DNA of 64,000 nt from Platycnemis pennipes (taxonomy: Eukaryota > Arthropoda > Insecta > Odonata > Platycnemididae): the NCBI GenBank assembly GCA_933228895.1, contig OW121853.1:75748645-75812644 (forward strand). Reading direction: 5' to 3'. The position numbers and the translations under genes are program-made. Below, one piece after another: positions 24,918 to 34,735 of this stretch; position 1 is the first letter of the stretch; each line of letters opens with the position of its first letter. The notes under the pieces are model-generated. The model was given only the letters and a program-made list of their open reading frames with translations, did no database searches and was not told the origin of the DNA.

Positions 24918-26469
24918 TGGAAAATAACGATCGATACGAACCGCCGAGTGATATGGCGTCCATTGTTGCCAAACATGGCATCACATTGTTGTGAGCTCTA
25001 TTAGCCAATAATCGTTTACCGTGAGATACCCGATAACTATGTCTATATCAGTCGATAGGTAACGATCGATCGTAATCCATACGCAGGGCAGGATCGGTGG
25101 AAGTCTGAATTTGTGAGGGGAAAGAGTGTTATTTAGCTCATTCCTCTTAGGGAAACATTTATTTTTACTCGTCCCAATAGTTTAATTTTATCTTAAGGGA
25201 AAGATTATCTTTGCCATATAATTAAACCCAGTTTTATATAACTGGCATATTTAAAACTTTTAGAGGCCTTAAAACATTTGTTTCTTTTTTTTGCAGTCAA
25301 CTCTAATATAAAACGAACCGTTCGCTCCGCTGATGGACTTTTTTTAATAACCATGGGTGTTGGCAAACGCAGCATTGACTGAAACGTCAACATCAGCTTA
25401 AATTAAACGTAGCGCATCTCGAGGTAGTGATAGCCGCTGTCGCATTCCGGAGTCGGCGGGCAAACGGATGCTTTGGGAGAGTCAGGAATGCAAATGAGTT
25501 GGTTTAATCCCTTCGTGATGTGAGGAGGTCATTTCTGCGAAGCAAGTGCTGTGGATTACTTGAGTTACCATTCCTCGTTCCCGGATGCAAATGTGGAAGG
25601 ATAATGATTACAAGAACCCAAGATTTTTCTTTCCAACACAATTTTTTTTCCTTGCTCCTAATTCGAGTCCGTCACCTTTTTAGGTACTTGGCCGTGGAAA
25701 TTCTTCTTTCTTTGAATCGCCGTCTTGAGATAACGGGATTCCTTCCTTCAAGGTCGGACTAAATCTTGCGTTTTTCATATTCCTTTCTTGGTGAAAAACG
25801 TCGGGGGAAAATTAAGTGTCTTCCTCTCTAATCACCTCGGTTTATTTAAAAAAGAAATCTAGTTCGTTTACCATACAGAGCTGTGCATGGACGGCTATTC
25901 AAGTTGGCGAACCAACTTTTACTCTTCGTAAACATGTTTTCCTCAACATCATTTTCCACTCTCCTTATCGATATCCTCAAGGAATGTCGTGCATCCATTA
26001 TTTGTCTCTATCTTCTGCGCACTTTCTCGTCAGACAGACCCCTTTATTAAAACTCTTCAATGAACATCCTTCTTCCTTTAACTTATTCATCGATTCAATT
26101 TATCTATTTTCTTATTTGTTAAGTTGTAAATGTAATCAACCATCATCGAATTTCTTTTTAACAACTTTATTCTTCTCCGACCATGTCTTCATCTTCATTC
26201 GATCCGATTGTATACTCCTTTAATCTCCCAACATTATTGATGCGATTTTCTTTTTCACTTTCATTTTCTTTGCTCAAAGATCACCATTTCTCCCTGGTTA
26301 CGAGTTTGTTTACAAATTATATGAAACTAAATGCGTTAGCCTTTCGACGTCGTATCTATAGTATGTACATCATTGCTGTTATAGTTTAGTAAAAGTTTTT
26401 CATGCTACGTGATGTTTGATTATATGGCTTTTATGACGAAATCCTTCCTTATCACGGTAAACCGTTCCT
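24918..26469. other. Unassigned
   Basis: No gene. Short frames, including 135 codons at 25816-26223 (+), are T-rich and hydrophobic by composition, without domain signs. Confidence 0.35.
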
Positions 26470-26530
26470 GTACATCCACGTGACACTCTCCTATTTTCCA
26501 CGAGGGTGTGTGGCAGGAGGTGAAAGGTAC
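26470..26530 (-). mobile_element. CR1/Jockey-like LINE 3' tail fragment, minus strand
   Basis: It reads TGTACATCCACG and then CCACGAGGGTGTGTGGCAGG, followed by AGGTGAAAGG: the LINE terminus signature again, short and diverged. Confidence 0.5.
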
Positions 26531-26604
26531 ATAACTATGTATGTACTACCTACTTACATGTGACTAAGAGGTACATACAAGAATACTCTTTTGAGTCCTG
26601 TTGG

Positions 26605-26660
26605 GTGAGCATTTCAAGTTCACTACTACGTCCGTCGGATGGGACGTCAAACCGGGAACC
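26605..26660 (+). mobile_element. SINE fragment
   Basis: GTCCGTCGGATGGGACGTCA matches the SINE body segment seen in complement at about 56990-57010. Only about 50 bp is recognisable. Confidence 0.4.
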
Positions 26661-27922
26661 GCTAGGAGCCTATTTTTCAAAGATAAAGCTGATTTCATTG
26701 CGGTGTTTCTCTCTTCACTCTTATTCCACTCCCTAATTTCTAACATTTCCATAATACTCACTTCTCCTAATTATTGATGAAAATGACTTTATAACTGTCA
26801 GTCTTCTCCCCTAATGATAACGGCGTAACTTACTTTTCGATAGATATCGATTTCGATACTTATCTGGGTTGCATTCAAAAATTATTTTTGTTGCTAACTC
26901 CTCCTTCAAAAGATTCCGGAATGTTATTCATGTAAAGTTAAAATGACGCAACAATTTCTATTTGTAACAAGTGGACGGTATGAAATTTTTGTTCCCATTT
27001 CAGTTCGGATAACGATATTTAAGACCATATGAAAATATCATATCGCTGATCAAATAAAAAAAGTTTAAGTGCTCTGCCATCAATACGGCGAAATATCGTT
27101 GGCAGGTACATTTATTGTCATTTTTAAGTTATATTACGTTATATGTGAAAATTGTTCCTAATAACTGCCCTAAATGTTTATAATACATATTTTAACCTTA
27201 TGTGGCATTCTCAAGAGATAATTTGGCCATGTTTGGCCAGCTTGTTTGAATACTTAATATGAAAATATAGTATAATTTCTTCTAGTAATAGTTCTATTAC
27301 TACTATTGACTAAATTGAGCTTGTAATCTCTAATAGTTGCTAACTCTTAAAATAAAATGTTACTAAAAGTTTACTTTAAGTCTCTAAATTTAGCAACGAA
27401 GTTGCTGAGATAGCAACTCTCTGTCGTATTACCCAATGTTGCCAAATTTCACACGTGATGCCTTTTAGTTCGCGGATCAGTTTGTCTGTCTTGGAAATGC
27501 AACAACGGTGCGCTTCATAGCGCTCGATATGTATCGATCGTTAATTCATAAATCTACAGCTATCAGAGGAGTATTGGAGGGGGCAGATTTCGTTATCGGG
27601 ATCTCGTAAAAGAGTGCATCGTCTGTGTGGAGAGCGAGTTGTTTCGGATCAGGAGGGAGGGAAAGGCGTTTCCTAAGATGCAGAACGATGGAAATGTCAA
27701 CCATTGTTCTCCATTCATCCCTGCCGTCCTCTGCACTTTTGAGTCGAGGGGAATAGTCCCCCTCTCCCCATAACCTTTAATGGGCCCGCTTTCATTATTC
27801 AGCGGCGTGCTACGCGACCCAATTCGTCGGGCCGTTGGCGCATTCTGAGCAGATTTTTTGGGGCCCTGTGTGTGCGGTGGCGCCGTCTCTTTCATTGTGT
27901 TTAGCCCTCGGCTCAATAGGTG
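26661..27922. other. Unassigned flank of the P element
   Basis: AT-rich to about 27580, then GC-rich up to the insertion site. A minus-strand frame of 113 codons (27593-27934) lacks domains and runs into the transposon end. Confidence 0.4.
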
Positions 27923-27931
27923 GGGGTGGGG
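27923..27931 (+). repeat. Target-site duplication, left (P element)
   Basis: GGGGTGGGG immediately precedes the left TIR and recurs right after the right TIR. P elements make 8-bp duplications; in this G-rich sequence 8 and 9 bp cannot be told apart. Confidence 0.8.
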
Positions 27932-27964
27932 CAAGGTGAGTAGAATAGGAGGTGGTCTCAGCTG
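27932..27964 (+). repeat. P element left TIR, 33 bp
   Basis: It begins CAAGGTGAGTAGAATAGG and ends GGTCTCAGCTG. It pairs with 32016-32048 with only two or three mismatches, all near positions 9-12. Confidence 0.95.
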
Positions 27965-27983
27965 ATTGTAGCGGAGGAAGTGT

Positions 27984-28001
27984 GTGACGTCACAGGGTTC
28001 C
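27984..28001 (+). repeat. P element subterminal inverted repeat, left
   Basis: GTGACGTCACAGGGTTCC, exactly complementary to 31983-32000. It includes the palindrome GTGACGTCAC, a CRE-like site. In Drosophila P the inner repeats are 11 bp and lie about 120 bp inside; here they are longer and about 50 bp inside. They are likely transposase or host-factor binding sites (inference). Confidence 0.9.
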
Positions 28002-28152
28002 GTGGATACCGTGACGGTGAGATAACCATTGCATTACTTCGCTTGAATAGACGGTGTGGACGTTTTTTGATGTTGAATTAGTGTTGCTTTAAATATTTTA
28101 ATTCAGTTTTGAATTATCTACATCTATATAAGAATTATCTACTCATGTAAAT

Positions 28153-28578
28153 ATGCCTGGTAAACGGTGTTCTGTTGCTGTGTGCTCAAACAGCTTTTAT
28201 AAAACGAGAGCCTCGAGTGGGGAGAAGTACATTGGGTATTTCAGCTTTCCAAAAGATCCTCATACAAAACAGTTGTGGGTGGAAGCATGCAAAAGGAAAG
28301 ATAGCTGGAATCCGGATAATGGACATATGTGCTCCGAGCGTTTCAAGGATGAGAATTTCGAAAGAAACGTGATGGCCGAAATTAATTTTTCGAGACTGAA
28401 AAATATTTTAAGACCCGGAAGTGCATGGAAGAAATTGCATTTTTTGCGTCCACAAGACCACCATCTTAAATCTCCAAATGCTCGAGAAAATCGTCAGAAA
28501 ATAAGAGAAAAGAAAGCCTTGGTCAGAGAACTTGAAGAAGCAACTGGACACTTTCAGGAATGTTTTGCCAAACCAATG
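28153..28578 (+). CDS. Transposase exon 1: THAP DNA-binding domain
   Basis: The start at 28153 gives the canonical THAP beginning (MPGKRCSVAVC). Zinc ligands C6, C11 and C60 are present, but the expected His of the C-x2-His pair is Arg63 (CSERF where CSxHF is usual), a change one CAT-to-CGT transition would explain. Other THAP landmarks remain: F32-P33, W42 and the following F64. Residues 85-140 are basic and charged, leading into the coiled coil. The donor at 28579 (GTTAGT) keeps phase 0. The THAP domain binds DNA sequence-specifically, in P elements just inside the ends. Loss of a ligand should weaken zinc binding. Confidence 0.9.
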
Positions 28579-28677
28579 GTTAGTGAATGGAAAATTTGAG
28601 GTTACAATATGGTAAACCAATGACGTATCCTTCACCAATTATTTTGCAGCAGTTACGAATTGAATTTTCATATTTAG

Positions 28678-28755
28678 GAGCTTGTAGAGGAAACTGTGGA
28701 GGAAATGTATGCAGCTCTTCTCAAGGACCATGCTCAGTTGCTCGAGAACTTCAAC
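28678..28755 (+). CDS. Transposase exon 2: coiled-coil segment
   Basis: 26 codons between an acceptor (TTTAG) and a strong donor (GTAAGT). They read LVEETVEEMYAALLKDHAQL and onward, a heptad-like Leu/Ile pattern continuing into exon 3 (ALKLKYEANTKEIQKEVNE). P transposases have a leucine-zipper-like dimerisation region at this place, which supports the splice model. This exon is too short to be found as a stand-alone frame. Confidence 0.8.
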
Positions 28756-28862
28756 GTAAGTTTGTATAAACTTTTATAACTTGCCAAAGCACATTTTCTC
28801 GGGGTTTCATTGATAACAGAATGAATACAATATAGTCCAGTTGTGTTCTTCTGCCATTATAG

Positions 28863-29118
28863 GCTTTAAAGCTTAAGTATGAAGCTAATACGAAAGAGAT
28901 TCAGAAGGAGGTTAATGAAAGAGAGGCCTCTGTGAATAAAATGGTGAAAAAAGTACTTTTTAAAATTTTTACTGAAGGTCAGATTGCCCTATTACTCTCT
29001 GGGAAAAAACAGGTGAAGTCATGGACCTATGATGAAATTGGAATGGCTTTCTTCATTATATATTTGAGCAAAAGATGCTACACCTACTTAAGAAACCAAC
29101 TAAAGTTTCCTCTCCCAG
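28863..29118 (+). CDS. Transposase exon 3
   Basis: It opens with the end of the coiled coil and passes into the conserved P-family segment FKIFTEGQIALLL, then WTYDEIGMAFFIIYLSKRCY and LRNQLKFPLP. This is the region before the RNase-H-like core. Acceptor ATTATAG; donor after a phase-1 G (GTTAGT). Confidence 0.85.
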
Positions 29119-29357
29119 GTTAGTCAATAATTACTCATTATAGAACTTTGGCATTCAGCGCATAACTGCATTTCAATACATTTTTATTAGATTCGTGCAT
29201 TTTATATCCTATTAATATTATTAAACCGCCCAATTAATAATAATAATAACACTTATATGAGCTTAATATTTATATCAAATTATACTATACATAAAATAAT
29301 ATTAAAATTCTAGCAAAATGTATGCTCCCTCAATTCTCATTTTTCCATTTCAATCAG

Positions 29358-29531
29358 GAATATCCACATTACAGAGATGGGCCAGTGACATCAGTATAGG
29401 TCAAGGCATACTGAAGGATGTTTTAAAAGTAATGGGAGTGGCCTCTCTAAAGATGTCACCCTCAGAAAAATTTACAGTCCTTCAGTGTGATGCAATGAAA
29501 GTTGAAGAAGTATATGAGATGGATAAAAGAA
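29358..29531 (+). CDS. Transposase exon 4: first catalytic Asp region
   Basis: It reads GISTLQRWASDI, which matches the family's STLRRW-type motif, and later FTVLQCDAMKVEEVYEMD. The Asp in QCDAMK occupies the place of the first catalytic acid of P transposase (LFDE in most members). The donor before GTTTGT is weak but keeps frame with exon 5; another donor within a few bases cannot be excluded. Confidence 0.75.
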
Positions 29532-29654
29532 GTTTGTGTTGTTTGATGTCATTAAATTTTAATTGCTATAATGAGCAATTTTAGATTTATTCTGATGATT
29601 GTACTCTTTTGATATTTTTTAATCATTTGTTTGAATTAGGTACCTATTTTTCAG

Positions 29655-30469
29655 CTGATAAGATTATTGGGCCTCATAAGCAAATGATGGTAATGATCGC
29701 GAGGGAACTCTTTTCCCAGTGGAAACAACCGGTTTACGTCAATTTTAACACAAAAATATCAAAAATTATATTGGAATCTGTAATCACTGACATTGCCTCT
29801 GCGGGGTACACTGTTGTAGCAGAAGTATGCGACAATGCTGGAGCCAATTTAGGGCTATGGAAAGTGCTGAGAGAGTTCTATGAAAGAAGTTGGTTTGCTT
29901 TCAGAGGCAGGAAAGTATACTGCTTTTCAGATGCCCCTCATCTTCTTAAGCTATTAAGGAACCATTTTCTCGACGGAGGGTTCATAATGAGAAATGGAGA
30001 TATTGTAAAGAGTGATCTAATACATAAATTTATCAGGCAGACTGGAAGTGAGGTGTCATCTCTATTTCGCATAACTTCTTCTCACATCAACTGTGAGAAA
30101 CATTCAAGACAAAATGTTAGGCTTGCAGCTCAACTTATGTCCCATACCAAGGTCACAGCTTGGAAGCATTATGATGTAGGTGACAAGCAAGAGAGGCTAA
30201 ATCTAGCTAATTTTATTGAAAATTTTAACATGTGGTTTGATATTTTCAACAGTCGTGTGCCCTATGCAAATAAAAAATCAGAAAGTACTTTTGGCACTGA
30301 TTTTGAATCACAGGAGGCAGATCTTGAAAATTTCTGTGAAATGGTGTCTGACATGAGAGACATGGGCCGGAAATCTCTGCTGTCATTTCAAAAAGGCATT
30401 TTTATGTCAATCTGTACTCTAAAAGCCTTATTTATTGAGACAATTCCTCCAGTGATTGTTCATATATAA
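29655..30469 (+). CDS. Transposase exon 5: RNase-H-like core, ends at a premature stop
   Basis: It starts in DKIIGPHKQMMVMIARELFS and WKQPVYVNFN, a strongly conserved P-family block, then GYTVVAEVCDNAGANLGLWK, SDAPHLLKLLRN (second catalytic Asp) and a helical insertion region with NMWFDIFNSRVPYANKK. SFQKGIFMSI is the last conserved motif before the stop at 30467-30469. The conserved continuation carrying the likely catalytic Glu (LNQDS/LENLF) lies downstream in other frames, so the open frame alone lacks the third catalytic acid. The acceptor is TTTTCAG at 29654. Confidence 0.88.
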
Positions 30470-30727
30470 TGACATCGAAGCTCAATCAAGATAGCTGGAG
30501 AACCTCTTTTCTCAGGTTAGACGCAGAGGAGGGCTTAATGATCATCCTTCTCCTTAAAATGCCCTAATGCGGTTGAGGATTCTTGGGTGAAATCAGGGAG
30601 TAATTTCAAGGAATAGCAATACAGATTTAGCCCCAAAAGAATTCATCGTCGAGAGGGTGACGAGAATGTGGTTTAAAGTTATGAAAAGCCAAGGTTAGGG
30701 AAGCACCTCACTCAGCAGATTCATCCA

Positions 30728-31099
30728 ATGAGCTATCTAGTGATCCATGCGATCAGAGGCCTAGTTCTGAGAGTATTATTTCAGAGGAGGCCACCAAAGC
30801 TGCTGTATTTAGCTGGTAGGATAGCAAAAACATTTCACGCCAAGCACCCTGAGTTACGCAGTTATACTTATAAATTGCCTTCAGCTAATGATTATAGATT
30901 GACGACTTGGATTAGCCATCTATCATTTGGGGGGTTGATAGAACCAAGTGACTGGTGGCGAGAGCAACAGTTGAAATTTGAAATACTTTTCCAAAAAATT
31001 TGCAAAAAGAAGAAAGTCTTCCATAAAAGTATTACAGATACATTATACAAAAAAATAAGCACAAAAGTTGACATCCCCAGTAAGGTGTTGAAAACTTAA
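30728..31099 (+). pseudogene. Transposase C-terminal block, out of frame
   Basis: From about 30815 the frame reads YLAGRIAKTFHAKHPEL, then TTWISHLSFGGLIEPSDWW and a basic Lys-rich end, typical of the C-terminal part of P/THAP9 transposases. The preceding sequence in the frame that matches the family is acidic and Ser-rich (SSDPCDQRPSSESIISEEAT, about 30735-30800) and is one base out of step, so the 5' part of this open frame is not real coding sequence. Confidence 0.85.
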
Positions 31100-31499
31100 A
31101 TATTACAAAGGGTATACATTAGAATAAAATTTCTTAATAGGGAAATAATAACCGACATACAACAGCGACAGAAGAAAAAAAAAGCTAAAAAATAACAACT
31201 TGGTCCCTCATTTCGTAGATGCTTTTCCATGTTCTTGGATCTCCTGTTTTTCATTGTTTTCTACAAAAGTAAGTGCAATAAAAGAATGATGTTGAAAATG
31301 TAAGCATTTTAATTTGTTGTCATTATGTAAATGCTTATTGAATTTCGTTGTCAGTGACTTGGATTGAATGTGACAACACTTAGTGGAATATAGACATGAT
31401 GGCCAAAAATATACTAGTACCACTCAAATGTTTCATGATTCCTAAAGTTTTCGACACTTCTGACTGATTATCATAGGTATATCATCCCACCAGTTTCTT

Positions 31500-31620
31500 C
31501 AAGCTTCTGGCCGGGAGGAAAGGTACCAGGATGAGAATGGAAAGGTGGAAAGAAACCCGGAATGTTTAGCATGTTCTTAATGAGAGGCTCCAAGGGGACA
31601 GTAGCACTGAAAGTAGGCGC
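31500..31620 (-). mobile_element. Possible SINE remnant inside the P element
   Basis: AAGGTGGAAAGAAACCCGG, a TTAGCAT motif and GAGGCTCCAAGGGGACAG follow the same order as GGGTGGAGAGAAACC, TTAGGCATTAG and AGGCGCCTAGGGGTCATC in the 56.9-kb SINE. If correct, the SINE landed in the P element or was carried along with it. Confidence 0.4.
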
Positions 31621-31982
31621 TTATATAGCTAAATAGTTGGAGGAATAAACACAAAGTCCTGTTATTTCATTTATGTATTGCAGAAGAGTACTGTGCACTG
31701 GTCAATAAATTACATTCTTAAATAATTATTAGTTAAACATGTTTCATACAAGGCGAAATAAACATTAACCATAAAAATAATGCACAAGTCTTTAGGCACT
31801 CTTGAGGACATAATTATTCGTAGAAAATATTTAATGTTATTTCTTTTTGAGTGCATTTGGTGACAAATTAAATCCTTCGCCGTATATACAAGAGACGCTG
31901 AACCTATTATATACCTATGCTTCTTTTTGACTCGTATTCGCTATTGCTACTAATCTCCGCGCGTGTACACTGCGCTGCCTTA

Positions 31983-32000
31983 GGAACCCTGTGACGTCAC
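31983..32000 (-). repeat. P element subterminal inverted repeat, right
   Basis: GGAACCCTGTGACGTCAC, the exact complement of 27984-28001, 48 bp inside the right end. Confidence 0.9.
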
Positions 32001-32015
32001 GCCCGACGGCCGCGC

Positions 32016-32048
32016 CAGCTGAGACCACCTCCTATTATAGTCACCTTG
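32016..32048 (-). repeat. P element right TIR, 33 bp
   Basis: CAGCTGAGACCACCTCCTAT followed by TATAGTCACCTTG; the complement of the left TIR with two or three mismatches. Confidence 0.95.
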
Positions 32049-32057
32049 GGGGTGGGG
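32049..32057 (+). repeat. Target-site duplication, right (P element)
   Basis: GGGGTGGGG directly after the right TIR, identical to 27923-27931. Confidence 0.8.
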
Positions 32058-32409
32058 CGCATGCACTCCGAAAATTAAAAAAAAGAAGAAGAATACAGCT
32101 ATGCGCACGTTTCGCTTCGAGGAGGCTGCGTAGTTTTAATTTTTTTTGGGCGCGTGACGTCTGACGCGAAGTATTACCTACGTGATCGTGCCTTAACAGG
32201 GCTTTATACAGTTCATTGCTTTTTCCCGCGGGTATATATTTCGGAATTTTGTACTCAAGTAAGTGAGAGAACGTGGATAATTACAGCTAAAATTGCGTCG
32301 TAGAAATACCTCATATAAAGTTGTTGGAGTGATGACACGTGTCTTCTTCAAGTTAATTTGCTTTGAAATTATGATTTTTGGGCCCCAATGGTGACGTCTT
32401 ACATTCTTC

Positions 32410-32670
32410 GCTTGCTAATTATAGGGTCACAGGTTCAATACCCGCCCGAATGGGTTATTTAAAACCCGGGACATCGATGTGTGTCTCGGTTTAATTTCGT
32501 GAAGTAGACTTTGTGTTTTTTTGGTGAAAGGCAATATCGTTCCCTCTAACCGAAGTTCTTAATGAACAGGACGCGCGTAATATCCAAATCTCTAGGCGGG
32601 ATTCGAACCCGCGACCTTTAGGTTTCCTGGTAAGCACATTACGTACCTGGCAACGCTCGTCTGAATCGTC
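32410..32670 (-). mobile_element. tRNA-like SINE region
   Basis: The minus strand at 32590-32665 has a perfect T-arm (GCGGG TTCGAAT CCCGC) with a B-box, preceded by a diverged A-box region (CGTTGCCAGGTACGTAATG). A second B-box-like stretch on the plus strand (CACAGGTTCAATACCCG) lies at 32428. The acceptor and anticodon stems do not fold as a true tRNA, so a tRNA-derived SINE or tRNA pseudogene is more likely than a tRNA gene. Confidence 0.6.
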
Positions 32671-32751
32671 ATTTCAGGTATCCCAAACGTTTAAGGTCAA
32701 TAGTGCTTTTCTGTTGAATGTAACAATTAAATAAATGAATGAACGTGACCC

Positions 32752-32884
32752 TTGGGGGGGTGTGCTTGAATAGCTTTGGATTGATTCCGATACGTAACTA
32801 AGGACTCTCTTGTATGTTTTTACATTGTGTTCGAGATTATTCCGTACCGGAATCAATCTCGAACGATTCAAGCACACCCCCCAG
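32752..32884. mobile_element. 133-bp MITE, family F2, copy 1
   Basis: The ends are inverted repeats of about 45 bp. The right end in complement reads CCTGGGGGGTGTGCTTGAAT, then CGTTCGAGATTGATTCCGG; the left end is CTTGGGGGGGTGTGCTTGAA. Its reverse complement aligns along its whole length with 38537-38670. There is no coding sequence. Confidence 0.9.
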
Positions 32885-33299
32885 GACCAGCATTAGATAA
32901 ATTATTGAATGAGTTATAGTCATCAGGGGATCACAGGAAGGGTGTAATTCCTTTCTTAAACTTAAAATATGGTCTAAATTCGGCTCTAAATATTTTTTCT
33001 GGTTGTGAGAAATTGTGATATGAAGTTTGATTCCCTAAAAAAATATGGATCTCTATTACCCCGGATTTTAATTTTTTTCAATAGCTTCAGACCAGCTGGT
33101 GAATCCTAAGATTTGTTTTTGCCGTGCACGAAAAGTCACTATTTTTCACCTTTTGTTCTTTGACACATTTGCGAACTAATCTCTTTAAAATTTCCTTAGC
33201 AATGACTGGAGGAAGCGCTCCTTTGGAAGTAAGAATGTTTACTGAAGATAATCGGTGAAAGTGAACTCCTTGTGGCGTCAAAAAAGACGATTACTTTCC

Positions 33300-33535
33300 A
33301 CAACAATGGCAACACAATCGATATTCGCGGTCCCAGGCTCGAATCCTGAGAATGCGATTGGGTTTTAATATAAAATAATGATCCATTTTTAAGAGCTGTT
33401 TGGAGAGCACATCATGTTCAGTACTCTGCCCGTTGAGTGGGCCGTTGATCTGTCTTACCCCTTGGCGCATTTAGTTTCAGAGTAGGCTTATGCTTTATTC
33501 CCGGTTTCTCTCCGCATCTTTCCTTTTCAAATATG
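33300..33535 (+). mobile_element. tRNA-derived SINE, plus strand
   Basis: The head at 33325-33355 has a T-arm-like stretch (CCAGG CTCGAAT CCTGA). The body continues TGTTCAGTACTCTGCCCGTT, GTTGATCTGTC, CCCCTTGGCGC and CCCGGTTTCTCTCCGC. The same order occurs in complement at 56909-57150, which defines the family. Confidence 0.65.
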
Positions 33536-33710
33536 CGTGTCACCTATGCCCCTCTACACGCCTGTTCTTCTAGAAGACACAGCTTTAAGTTTACGCGAAA
33601 AAGTTCTGTACACTGCTATGTCATGTTAACTTCAACCTTGCATATTAGCCCTAGCAAACAGGACTAAAAATAGGGTCTAGCTGTGAAATTGTGATGGAGA
33701 GATGATTTTC

Positions 33711-34257
33711 GGTACCTATATGTATTTTTGTCTGCTGAACACGAATCTTAGGTTTCCAACAAAATTTCCGACAGGAAAGCCATTTTTTACATGAAAATAA
33801 CGAAAAATTTGGACTTTTTCTCAGTTTTTTCGATATAATTTTTGTTGGCCGAAGTGACGGGAACAGTTATAGAATATTTGAAATTTAGACAAATTTTCCC
33901 TACGAAATCGATCCCATTCATTTTTTGGTCCGAGGAACGAAAAGCGTACAAAATGAAGTTCGAAAATCAGTGTTTAAACCATTTGGTACCTATATGTATT
34001 TTGGTCTACTGAACACGAATCTTAGGTTTCCAACAAAATTTATGATGGGGAAGCCATTTTTTGCATGAAAATAACGAAAAATTTGGATTTTTTCTCAGTT
34101 TTTTCGGTATATATTTTTTCGCCGAAGTGACGGGAACAGTTATTGAATATTTGAAATTTAGATAAAATTTCCTACGAAATCGATCGTATTCATTTTTTGG
34201 TCCGAGGAACGAAAAGCGAACAAAATGAAGTTCGAAAATCAGTCTTTAAACCGCTTC
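33711..34257 (+). repeat. 274-bp tandem repeat, two units
   Basis: Unit 1 is 33711-33984 and unit 2 is 33985 to about 34257. Both start GGTACCTATATGTATTTT and contain GAACACGAATCTTAGGTTTC, CGAAGTGACGGGAACAGTTA and GGTCCGAGGAACGAAAAGCG. The copies differ by scattered substitutions. There is no reading frame. It may be a satellite seed or part of a larger dispersed repeat. Confidence 0.95.
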
Positions 34258-34479
34258 CTTGCCGCCCGTCTCGACCCTACTGCTGGCGCGGCAAAAAAAG
34301 AATGTGAGTGTAGAATTAAATATCAGTTACGATAGATATTGCACGGAAAATAAACAAACACGCCGACAAATATTTTATCCTTCTTAGCTTCTAATCAATC
34401 AATTGCATATTCCGAGTGCATGTTTAACGAACGCAAGTTCCAGGTTTTTACCATGCTCTGCCCTACATTTTCGCTCTTT

Positions 34480-34568
34480 GTACACTCTGTTGTTATGATT
34501 CTAACATACCCCTTGCCACACAACGTCGAAGTGGCTTACTTGATAAGCCTGTAAGTGTAGATATGAAT
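34480..34568 (+). mobile_element. CR1/Jockey-like LINE 3' tail fragment, plus strand
   Basis: CCCCTTGCCACACAACGTCG, AAGTGGCTTACTTG and GTAAGTGTAGATATG form a diverged copy of the LINE terminus. Confidence 0.5.
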
Positions 34569-34735
34569 TGATGGTTATAATGACCTTAGGTTGTACTGGC
34601 CTTCTGAATAAAACTATTTCCGTTACTCCGATGTTGTTCGAATTCAAGCGAAGCGTGTCATTTCGTTTGAGAAGTTTACTTATGGAGAACCATGTTAACC
34701 CAAAATGGCACAGAAAAAAATTAATTTACCATCCA

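Larger units (their letters stand above)
28153..31099 (+). pseudogene. P-element transposase (THAP9-like), multi-exon, C-terminus frameshifted
   Basis: Cut-and-paste transposase of the P family, acting on the element's TIRs in the nucleus. Exons I infer from GT-AG sites and frame: 28153-28578, 28678-28755, 28863-29118, 29358-29531, and 29655 onward. All junction phases agree (0, 0, 1, 1). Order: THAP domain (residues 1-75), basic and coiled-coil region, a segment with IISxxY-type family features ending in LRNQLKFPLPG, then the RNase-H-like core with FTVLQCDAMK, VCDNAGANLGLWK and SDAPHLLKLLRNH. After 30466 an in-frame stop and 1-bp losses separate TSKLNQDS from LENLFSQVRRRGG. Another shift near 30810 precedes the C-terminal block AGRIAKTFHAKHPEL, which runs to the stop at 31097-31099. 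The total would be near the 750 aa of Drosophila P. No virus is involved; inactivity is inferred from the breaks. Confidence 0.92.
27932..32048 (+). mobile_element. P-family DNA transposon, complete ends, 4,117 bp
   Basis: The element is bounded by 33-bp TIRs, flanked by a duplication of 8-9 bp, and has 18-bp subterminal inverted repeats. It encodes a THAP-domain transposase in the plus orientation. The layout (TIRs near 31 bp, shorter inner inverted repeats, multi-exon transposase, 8-bp duplication) is that of Drosophila P and its relatives in animals. It is longer than the 2.9-kb Drosophila P because of its introns and an 880-bp stretch after the last coding segment. That stretch includes a possible SINE remnant at 31500-31620. 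The coding part is broken near its 3' end, so this copy probably cannot make full transposase, though its ends might still be moved by another copy. Confidence 0.93.

Noticed and set aside
32590..32665. tRNA gene on the minus strand
   Set aside because: The T-arm is perfect but acceptor and anticodon stems do not form; tRNA-derived SINE is more likely.
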